Shown one piece after another: positions 18,379-24,632 of a DNA stretch of 64,000 nt. The position numbers and the translations under genes are program-made. The DNA is from Lentzea sp. NBRC 105346 (GTDB lineage: Bacteria > Actinomycetota > Actinomycetes > Mycobacteriales > Pseudonocardiaceae): contig NZ_BSTQ01000005.1 in assembly GCF_030269605.1 (NCBI RefSeq), forward strand, positions 338,192 through 402,191, given 5' to 3'. Positions within the stretch are counted from its first letter, which is position 1; the number at the start of each line of letters is the position of its first letter. The notes under the pieces are model-generated. The model had not been told where the DNA came from, made no database searches, and saw only the letters and a list, made by a program, of their open reading frames with translations.

Positions 18379-20134
18379 AAACGGTCACGTTTGAACCCCG
18401 GTCCCGGTTGGGTCCGGGGTTCTTCGTATCGGCGGGAAGTGGGCCGTGCGGGCGCTGTATGGCGTCCTCGGGCCGCACCAGTTCCAGGGTGGCGCGTTGT
18501 GCGCCGGTGGGTCGTTCCCGACCCTTGGCGGGGCGGGTACGGATTGTGATCTTCGGTTCGTCGGTCTTCGTCTCCGGCAGCCCTGCGGCAAGCTCGGGGG
18601 CGAGGAGATGGGCGAAGCCTTCAGTAAGGTCCGCGCCCTGCACCTGGTCGTCCATGATCCAGAGGCGGGCGAAGACGGCTTGGTTGAGCTGTCGGCGGAC
18701 GTCGGGTGGAGCGCTGAGGTACAGCCGGTGCGCGTTGGCGCAGAGCAGCAGTGCCTCCTCGACCACCTTCATCACGGCCTCGATCTCGGTCGAGCACTGG
18801 TCGATGATCTGTTGCGCCTGGGCGAGCTCGCGGGTGATGCGCTCCTGCTCAGACTTCAGGTGTTCCAGGGAGATCGCGTCGGCGTACCGCATCTCGATCA
18901 GCTTGAGCTGTTGGTTTTGCAGTTCCTTCCTCCGCTTCTCTTGCCGGTCAAGTTCGGCTCGGTTGCTGTGCTGGCGACCCACAAGTGCGGCCATCACTTG
19001 CTCACGGATCGCAGCGATGCGGCTCTCGGACAACTGGATGCGAGACCAGTAGTCCTCGACGGCCGTCTCAACCTCAGCGATCAGGATCGTTGACTGCGTG
19101 CAGTCCTCCTTCTTGGCTCGGCCAAGGCAGTAGAAGTACGGGTAGACCGTGCCCCAGCGGTTCTTGGCATTCATGACTCCGAACCGTCCGCGGCAGCGAC
19201 CGCAGAAGATCGAGCCCTTGAGGTAGTGCGGGTGCTTGTGGACCTTCTCCCGCGCTGCTGCACGGGCGGTCCTCACCGCCTGCACTTGCTCGAAGGTCAC
19301 CGTGTCGATGAGCGCCGGATGCCGGCCGTCGTACTCGATGCCCTCGTAGCTGACGAAGCCGATGTAGTAGCGATTGACGAGCATCTTGTCGATGTGCTGG
19401 TAGCGCAACGGACGCTCCGGGAGCTTCTTGGTGGCAGGGATGCGCAGTCCTCGACGGTTGAGTTCGTCGGTGAGCTGGCGCATGGTCCACTCGCCCGTGG
19501 CGTAGGCGCTGAACATCCACTGGATGAGCGGTGCCCGCTCTGGATCGACGGCGACCGTACGAATCTCACGGCCGTCGATGCGTTCGCGGACGTTCCGGTA
19601 GCCGAGGGGTGCGTGACCCGGCGTGCCGCCGGACTTGGCCTTCTGTCGCAATCCCTTCTTGGCTTCGCTGGCCAGGTTGGCGGAGTAGAACTCCGCAATA
19701 CTCGCCATGATCCCGTGCAGGAGCTTGCCCGAGGGTGTCTCGTCGATGTTCTCCTTGGAGGAGACGAACTGTGCTCCGGCCTTGCGAACGGCCATGTTGA
19801 TCAGCACGTCGTCTTCCCGGTTGCGGGCAAGCCGGTCAACCTTGTCCACGATGACGTAGCTGATGACGCCCAGTTCGCGGATGAAGCCGAGCATCTGTTG
19901 CAGTTCGGGACGGTCAGCAGTCTTGGCAGACTCAGCCGCGTCCACGAACTCGGCCACGATGACCGCGCCGAGTTGTTCGGCCTTCTTCTGGTTGGCCTCT
20001 CGTTGGGCTGCGATGGACAGGCCCTCTTCGTCGTAACCGGTCTCGGTCTGCGCCTTGGTGGAGACGCGGAGGTAGCTGACGGCGAACTTGGTGTCTTCGG
20101 GGAAAGGTTGTGTCGGGTCGAGGAGTATGCGCAT
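18332..20134 (-). CDS. large serine recombinase (site-specific integrase)
   Basis: 600 residues. N-terminal resolvase fold with the nucleophile in YLRVSTKAQTETG (about 21-33), DKVDRLARNRED and ENIDETPSGKLLHGIMASIAEF; then the recombinase domain (GYRNVRERIDG onward), a zinc ribbon (FCGRCRGRF ... FYCLGRAKKEDC) and a long coiled coil (about 400-460). Typical phage/ICE integrase architecture. The last residues (ending EPPPPCGD) are encoded by the antisense of the tRNA-Leu terminator and 3' half; the stop TAG comes from the tRNA anticodon stem. So the native 3' end may have been replaced on integration. Sits at the element boundary, consistent with att adjacency. Confidence 0.93.
   Translation of the reverse strand: MRILLDPTQPFPEDTKFAVSYLRVSTKAQTETGYDEEGLSIAAQREANQKKAEQLGAVIVAEFVDAAESAKTADRPELQQMLGFIRELGVISYVIVDKVDRLARNREDDVLINMAVRKAGAQFVSSKENIDETPSGKLLHGIMASIAEFYSANLASEAKKGLRQKAKSGGTPGHAPLGYRNVRERIDGREIRTVAVDPERAPLIQWMFSAYATGEWTMRQLTDELNRRGLRIPATKKLPERPLRYQHIDKMLVNRYYIGFVSYEGIEYDGRHPALIDTVTFEQVQAVRTARAAAREKVHKHPHYLKGSIFCGRCRGRFGVMNAKNRWGTVYPYFYCLGRAKKEDCTQSTILIAEVETAVEDYWSRIQLSESRIAAIREQVMAALVGRQHSNRAELDRQEKRRKELQNQQLKLIEMRYADAISLEHLKSEQERITRELAQAQQIIDQCSTEIEAVMKVVEEALLLCANAHRLYLSAPPDVRRQLNQAVFARLWIMDDQVQGADLTEGFAHLLAPELAAGLPETKTDEPKITIRTRPAKGRERPTGAQRATLELVRPEDAIQRPHGPLPADTKNPGPNRDRGSNVTVLVSEGGLEPPPPCGD
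18393..18422 (+). terminator. hairpin downstream of tRNA-Leu
   Basis: Arms GAACCCCGG (18393-18401) and CCGGGGTTC (18414-18422) with further CCC/GGG pairing inside the loop, 14 bases after the tRNA CCA. Likely the tRNA terminator; it is also inside the recombinase coding sequence on the other strand. Confidence 0.65.
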
Positions 20135-20269
20135 AGCGCCATCCCTTCGTGGTTGGTCGGTGGGTTGAGGTGAGCGGGTTCAAGACCGGCTCCTTTCGGG
20201 TTGTCGAAATAGGGAGGGAGCGCATCCGGCGGGCTGGAGGACCGCGTTCGCGGCGCTCATATCGGCGCG
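20135..20269. other. gap between the serine recombinase and tyrosine integrase genes
   Basis: No credible gene seen. The minus strand carries AAAGGAG upstream of a TTG with only an out-of-frame extension into the recombinase. It probably holds the recombinase promoter and leader. Confidence 0.3.
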
Positions 20270-21667
20270 TCATGCCGCACGCCCCAGGCCGGTGTCTTTG
20301 ACGGCAAAGTTGACGGCAACGCATCCGAGCTTCCATGCGCGTCTGCGCCTCGTCACGGCCTGGTTTATTGAGGTAACACGACTTTGCAAGCTGTCATGGA
20401 TGGGCCTGAAGAGCCTTGTGTCCCCAGTTCGAGTCTGGGAGGAGCCACCAGAGAAGACTTCACCGATTTCGGTGGAGTCTTTTCTTGTTGACGGCTGTTC
20501 TTGACGGCTACCGCTGCGATCATCTGCTGCATGTTTGGCAAGTAGCGCGGCTTCGACTTTTTCGAGTGCAGTGCGCTTGCTCTGCATGTCAATGTGCTGA
20601 TAGATTCCCGTGGTCCTGACATCGCCGTGTCCGAGGATTGCTTGGATGTCACGGTCATGGACTTGTAGATTCTTTTGGGTGGTTGCGTTGGTGTGTCGCA
20701 TTCCGTGAACTGTGATCCGGCGGAGATTGTGGTTCTCACATATTCGCAAGAAGGATCGGTAGAGGTTTCTCGACTCTATGGGGCGGCCAGACTTTGTCGT
20801 GAAGACGAGTTCATCCTCGTTCGCTGTGCCTCGCCAACTTGCGCCAGCCAAGTCGCGGGCGGCCAATTGCTCACGTTTCCGCACCATCAAGATATCTGCC
20901 ACACTAGCCAGAAGTGGCTCGTCGCGCACACTTGAGTCCGTCTTCAGTTCGACTTGCTGAAGCTCGCCGCCAATTCGCTGTACCTGCTGTCTGATGTGGA
21001 GCACGCCTCTGTTGAAATCGATGTCTCGCCATCTGATGCCGAGTACTTCACCCCGACGTAGGCCATACATCACTAGCAGCAGGAATGCCGGGTAGAGCGG
21101 GTCAGGCTTTGCAACTTCCAGGAAGTGCATCGCCTCTTCGGTGCTCCAGTGTTCTGCCTCTCTCGACTTATACCGTGGAAGTTCCACCAGCCGTGCTACG
21201 TTGCGGGTGATTAGCTCCTGTCGTACCGCGTAGGTCAGAGAGGCGCTTAGCACCTTCCTTATCTGATGGATACTGGCTACGGAAACACCGTCACTCACCA
21301 GCTGGTCAATGAAGGACTGAACTACTTTGACCGACAGTTGGTGCAACTTGTAGTGGCCGAGCCTTGGCTTAAGATGAAGCCGTACAACAGACTCGTGTCG
21401 GCGTAGGGTGAGCGGTCGCCGCTTCGAGGTACTGAGCCAGTGGTCTAAGAAACTGCTCATCCCCCATGATTTGTCGGCTAAAGGTGTACCCCCGAGAACT
21501 TGGGCTGTCAGGATAGCGAGCTTCTCCTGTGCCTCTACCTTGGTCGCTCCGTAAACGCGAACACGCTTCTTCTGGCCGCTAGCAGTGGGGAGATACTTGG
21601 CTCCTTCCCAGCGCCCGTCTTTGCGCTTGTAGAAGCTCCCTTCGCCATTCATGTTTCGCCGCGCCAT
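20270..21667 (-). CDS. int: tyrosine recombinase (phage/ICE integrase)
   Basis: 465 residues. N-terminal AP2-like arm-binding segment (GEGSFYKRKDGRWEG), SAM-like core-binding domain, and catalytic domain with Arg in MYGLRRGEVLGIRW (about 210-223), HGMRHT (H-x-x-R), LGHGDVRTTGIYQH and the nucleophilic Tyr within it. All catalytic residues are seen, so it looks functional. The C-terminal tail, from about GGSSQTRTGDTRLF on, is the antisense translation of a tRNA 3' end and flanking sequence, typical of integrases whose attP overlaps the gene. Starts at the stop of the excisionase gene, so translation is coupled. Confidence 0.95.
   Translation of the reverse strand: MARRNMNGEGSFYKRKDGRWEGAKYLPTASGQKKRVRVYGATKVEAQEKLAILTAQVLGGTPLADKSWGMSSFLDHWLSTSKRRPLTLRRHESVVRLHLKPRLGHYKLHQLSVKVVQSFIDQLVSDGVSVASIHQIRKVLSASLTYAVRQELITRNVARLVELPRYKSREAEHWSTEEAMHFLEVAKPDPLYPAFLLLVMYGLRRGEVLGIRWRDIDFNRGVLHIRQQVQRIGGELQQVELKTDSSVRDEPLLASVADILMVRKREQLAARDLAGASWRGTANEDELVFTTKSGRPIESRNLYRSFLRICENHNLRRITVHGMRHTNATTQKNLQVHDRDIQAILGHGDVRTTGIYQHIDMQSKRTALEKVEAALLAKHAADDRSGSRQEQPSTRKDSTEIGEVFSGGSSQTRTGDTRLFRPIHDSLQSRVTSINQAVTRRRRAWKLGCVAVNFAVKDTGLGRAA
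20417..20450 (+). other. stranded tRNA 3' fragment, candidate attP/att core of the tyrosine integrase
   Basis: T stem CCCAG/CTGGG with loop TTCGAGT (20423-20439), then seven acceptor bases AGGAGCC, discriminator A and CCA at 20448-20450. No matching 5' half (it would begin GGCTCCT) lies upstream, so this is only the 3' part. It differs from tRNA-Leu at 18.3 kb. Tyrosine integrases of actinobacterial elements commonly carry such a fragment as the attP core next to int. Confidence 0.75.
20454..20481 (+). terminator. intrinsic terminator behind the tRNA fragment
   Basis: 13-bp stem with one G-T pair (arms 20454-20466 and 20469-20481), followed by TTTTCTT. It has the form of a tRNA terminator and was probably captured together with the tRNA 3' fragment. 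Confidence 0.7.
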
Positions 21668-21894
21668 TACGCAGTCGCCTCGATGGTTAGTTTCTCGACC
21701 AGGGCGCGAAGGGCGCTTCGAGGGATGAGGCGGCGACTACGCAGTTTGATACTGGCAAGCTGGCGCGAGTGGATGTACTGATAAAGCGTCCACTTGCTGA
21801 CGCGCAACTCGGCACAGGCTTCGGCCACAGTAAGGAGCTCGTCGGAACCCTCGGCCGCGGTGCGGAAGTAGGTTGGTAGATAGCTCGTGGTCAT
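21667..21894 (-). CDS. xis: excisionase-type helix-turn-helix protein
   Basis: 75-residue MerR-like winged-helix protein of the DNA-binding/excisionase class: LLTVAEACAELRVSKWTLYQYIHSRQL then PRSALRALVEKL. It immediately precedes int with the stop/start overlapping, the standard xis-int arrangement; it should bend att DNA and direct excision. A strong ribosome site AGGAGG precedes the ATG. Confidence 0.88.
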   Translation of the reverse strand: MTTSYLPTYFRTAAEGSDELLTVAEACAELRVSKWTLYQYIHSRQLASIKLRSRRLIPRSALRALVEKLTIEATA

Positions 21895-21906
21895 AGGTGT
21901 TCCTCC

Positions 21907-22557
21907 TTATGGTGTTGTTGGGCAAACTTCGGGTCGCATTACCGGAGCCTTGCGGAAGTAGCTGCGAACCGGGCGGCTCAACCCGCGCAAGCTGATGTGG
22001 CGTGTTCGTGGTTCGATGAGGCGTAGTTCGCGGAGACGAATCGTCATTGCGGCCTCGGAGACGTTGAACTTGGCTGCGAGTGCAGCCGGGCTTTGAATGC
22101 CGCTGGCCCAAGCGCTCTTGAGCCAGCCGCGCGGCATAAGCAAGCAAGCTGCGAAGTAGTCGCAAATTTGCTCGGTCATGCGGTGCCGCTCTTCTTCTGT
22201 TGATCCAAGGTCACTGTAGATTTCGTTGATAAACGGGTGATCTAGCACATGCTTTAGCTCATGACTGAGGGTGAAACGACGGCGTGTGGCGCTTTCATCG
22301 CGGTTGATTACTATGAGCCAACGTCCACGACTCCATTGAGAGAACCCAGAGACTCCGCCAAGGTTCATTTTCGGCTCTACCTTAACTTCGATGCGCGGCA
22401 ATTCGGCAATGAGGCCGACATCAACATCTGGCTCGCGCTGACCGAGAAGCTCTAGCAGCAGCGTGGCTTGACGTTCAGCAATGCCCTTAGCTTCATGGAG
22501 TTCGAGTGGCCGGTTTGGCATGAGTGCCCTTAACTGCTTGATGATAAGTGTTTGCAT
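21907..22557 (-). CDS. ImmA/IrrE-family metallopeptidase (anti-repressor)
   Basis: 216 residues. Zinc protease motif HELKH in FTLSHELKHVLDHP (about 93-106) and the downstream acidic helix QICDYFAACLLMP that supplies the third ligand. A C-terminal winged-helix-like part (SPAALAAKFNVSEAAMTIRLREL) follows. In ICEBs1-like elements ImmA cleaves the ImmR repressor after DNA damage or a quorum signal. Here it follows an XRE repressor gene and precedes xis-int, so the same switch is likely (inference from arrangement). Confidence 0.88.
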   Translation of the reverse strand: MQTLIIKQLRALMPNRPLELHEAKGIAERQATLLLELLGQREPDVDVGLIAELPRIEVKVEPKMNLGGVSGFSQWSRGRWLIVINRDESATRRRFTLSHELKHVLDHPFINEIYSDLGSTEEERHRMTEQICDYFAACLLMPRGWLKSAWASGIQSPAALAAKFNVSEAAMTIRLRELRLIEPRTRHISLRGLSRPVRSYFRKAPVMRPEVCPTTP

Positions 22558-22580
22558 GTGCTGTCCTTTCTTACGACGTT

Positions 22581-22946
22581 CTATTTATCTGGCGGTGCGG
22601 TGTTGTACTTTTCGATGATCTTCTGTATCTGCTCAGTGGCTTCAGCTAAGGCGTCGCCCTTCAAGCCGTGTTTCTGTCTCAGATATGGCGCAACACTAGG
22701 AAGTCCCTTAGGTGGTGTCACGCCGATGAATCCAAGTAGATCAGCGGGGTCGATCTTTAGCACCTCGGCTATGCGCTGCAAGCGGTCGGCCGATGGATGC
22801 TCACTTTGGCCCATTTCGATCTTTGCTAAGTAGCTGTAGTTCAATCCTGCAAGCGCGGCTAGCTGCCGCAACGACAAGTCTGCCGCTTCTCTGGCTTGAC
22901 GGATTGACACACCCAAGCCTGATTGTTCTTTGTTGCTTTCTTTCAT
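22581..22946 (-). CDS. XRE-family repressor, ImmR-like
   Basis: 121 residues with an N-terminal Cro/cI helix-turn-helix (SIRQAREAADLSLRQLAALAGLNYSYLAKIEMG shown in parts, about residues 15-47) and a short C-terminal domain. Paired with the ImmA-like protease gene 23 bases downstream. It probably represses its own operon through the two GTTTC-N6-GAAAC operators directly upstream, controlling immA, xis and int. Confidence 0.88.
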   Translation of the reverse strand: MKESNKEQSGLGVSIRQAREAADLSLRQLAALAGLNYSYLAKIEMGQSEHPSADRLQRIAEVLKIDPADLLGFIGVTPPKGLPSVAPYLRQKHGLKGDALAEATEQIQKIIEKYNTAPPDK

Positions 22947-22949
22947 TGT

Positions 22950-22998
22950 GTTTCCCCTATGAAACTAACTATAGGAGAAAGTGTTTCATTTGTGAAAC
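22950..22998 (-). promoter_or_regulatory. immR promoter with two operators GTTTC-N6-GAAAC
   Basis: Identical half-sites at 22950-22965 and 22983-22998, start-to-start spacing 33 bases (about three helical turns). On the minus strand TTCACA (22991-22996) and TATAGT (22968-22973) form a -35/-10 pair with a 17-base spacer. One operator covers the -35 box, the other the transcript start and ribosome site. This is the layout of an autorepressed promoter. Confidence 0.75.
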
Positions 22999-23021
22999 GT
23001 CAAATTGACAACGCAAAGGCA

Positions 23022-23654
23022 TTAAGGGTTTGCCTCCCCTGTCGGCTGACGAACTCTCCGCAGCAACTCTGTCGCTCGACCGGTGCTGACGTGAAGCTGC
23101 TTGCGGAGCTGGTCGCGCGTGATCGGCTTGCCGTGCTCGACGCGGTGAGCTTCGTCAGCGGCGCGGGCCGCCTCAAGAAGGTCGTCCTCGCCGGCGTCCG
23201 CGGCGTCCTGGTGCTCGGGCAGGTCCGTACTGGGCGGGACAGCTTCATCCTCGTCGTCCTGGCCGTGCAGGACGGCCAGGTGCGAGAGCAGGCCGAGGAC
23301 GGCGGGCGGGACGGCTCCGACAAGCACGACGATCGGCCAGGTCACCGTGAGCACCTTCGCGGCGATCAGGTGCCAGGCGGCATTGCCGACCAGCGACAGC
23401 CCGATAGCCCCGATGGCGTTCCAACGGGCGAACCGACGAGCCGCTACTGAACCGGTGGCCTTGGACAACCACACCCGCGTCGCGGTCATGGCGTAGGCGT
23501 CGATTGTGAACGGCAGTAGCGGCGCCAGAGCTTCCGGCCAGCCGGTCGCCGCTGCCAGCGAGTGCAGACCGGAGAAGCTGCTAACGGCCGCTGCGCAGGC
23601 AGTGACGGTCATGCCCGCGACCACCCACCAGTCGCGGGACTTTTGTCTACTCAT
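23022..23654 (-). CDS. DUF2637 membrane protein (SpdA/transfer-associated)
   Basis: 210 residues. Four hydrophobic helices in the first 125 residues (the region around WWVVAGMTVTACAAAVSSF, then ALAPLLPFTIDAYAMTATRVW) match DUF2637, found on actinobacterial plasmids and conjugative elements. The C-terminal part is cytosolic, acidic, and ends in an HTH-like LRKQLHVSTGRATELLRRV. Last gene of the transfer operon; its ATG lies seven bases inside the end of the replication-relaxation gene. Likely a membrane partner of DNA transfer, role inferred. Confidence 0.8.
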   Translation of the reverse strand: MSRQKSRDWWVVAGMTVTACAAAVSSFSGLHSLAAATGWPEALAPLLPFTIDAYAMTATRVWLSKATGSVAARRFARWNAIGAIGLSLVGNAAWHLIAAKVLTVTWPIVVLVGAVPPAVLGLLSHLAVLHGQDDEDEAVPPSTDLPEHQDAADAGEDDLLEAARAADEAHRVEHGKPITRDQLRKQLHVSTGRATELLRRVRQPTGEANP

Positions 23655-24495
23655 GGGCCGTCTCGCTGAGCTCCGCGGTGAACCAGCCCACGGCCTCATC
23701 GTGCAGCACTACGGCGAACAGCTCGTCGGCCGGAGCGGGCAGCTTGGCGAGCACAGCGGCCACCACCTCACGCCGTTCCAAAGTCGGAACAGTGACCAGG
23801 ACGCGCGGTACGACGTCGCCGGGGCCGAGCTGCCCGAGGTTCACGAAGTCGATGTACGCCAGGAACTTGCCGCGCAGCGTGGGCGTGGCTTCGGTGGCGA
23901 GATCAACCTCCACCCACCAGTGGTCAGTGAACTCGCCTGCGGAGATCGACAGGTAAGCATCGGGCTTCATCCACCCGCCGGCCCCGTTGGGCCACCACGC
24001 GGCGGGCTCGGCCTGGAAGTCGTCGAGCGCGAAGCTCCCGGCTTGAGCTTGTTCGACCAGCTGCACGTACAGCTCGCTCGTGGCCAGGGTGTGCGCAACG
24101 AACCGGTCCCCGATTGAACCTGGCCGCCGGATGCGCTCGTCGCCACGCGACAGGTTGCGGCGCAGTCGAAGCAGCCGTTCCCCGGCAACGTCGAGCGCGT
24201 AGGTGAGCTGTGCCGAACCGCGGAGACTGCCGCCCACCCGACGAGCAAGAGGCATGAGGGCCTGGGCGTCGACCAACCGCTTCAGTACCCGCCAACGAAC
24301 GACGGATCGACTCTTGCCACTCAGGTCCGCGAAGTGCAGCCGTTCGAGCTGGAGGCCGGTCGCCAGCCGGAGCCGGTTGACCGTTTCGAGGATCAGCCAG
24401 TCGCGTTCGGTCAGCGTTTCGGCCAGCGCGACGACGAGCGCCGACCGGACACGACGGCCGGAGGACGGAGTGGACGGGAAGGCGCGAGGCGTCAT
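23647..24495 (-). CDS. replication-relaxation family protein
   Basis: 282 residues. An N-terminal winged helix (LTERDWLILETVNRLRLATGLQLERLHF, in parts) is followed by a core with LTYALDVAGERLL, RPGSIGDRFVAHTLATSELYVQL and DAYLSI...WWVEVDLATE, matching the family found on actinobacterial plasmids and often proposed to act in replication or DNA processing for transfer. The D/E-rich WVEVD strand resembles a nuclease-fold core (inference). The ATG overlaps the stop of a 46-aa micro-gene by four bases. Confidence 0.82.
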   Translation of the reverse strand: MTPRAFPSTPSSGRRVRSALVVALAETLTERDWLILETVNRLRLATGLQLERLHFADLSGKSRSVVRWRVLKRLVDAQALMPLARRVGGSLRGSAQLTYALDVAGERLLRLRRNLSRGDERIRRPGSIGDRFVAHTLATSELYVQLVEQAQAGSFALDDFQAEPAAWWPNGAGGWMKPDAYLSISAGEFTDHWWVEVDLATEATPTLRGKFLAYIDFVNLGQLGPGDVVPRVLVTVPTLERREVVAAVLAKLPAPADELFAVVLHDEAVGWFTAELSETAHE

Positions 24496-24632
24496 GCCGA
24501 GTCCTCCATGAAGAGGAGGAGGCATTTCGTTGGCGCTATCGGCCTGGGCGTGCCGTCTGACATCGGTGGCCGCGACATGAGGTGCCAAGCGACCCCAACG
24601 CCGAACCCAACACGTCGCGCGGCCCAGCTCAT
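24492..24632 (-). CDS. 46-residue coupled micro-protein, unknown
   Basis: Short open frame MSWAARRVGFGVGVAWHLMS... whose ATG overlaps the stop of the coupling ATPase gene (ATGA) and whose stop overlaps the ATG of the replication-relaxation gene (ATGA). Filling the gap exactly with four-base overlaps at both ends is good evidence for translation. GAGGACTC inside its 3' end also serves as the next gene's ribosome site. The N-terminal half is weakly hydrophobic. It may serve only to couple translation. Confidence 0.55.
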   Translation of the reverse strand: MSWAARRVGFGVGVAWHLMSRPPMSDGTPRPIAPTKCLLLFMEDSA

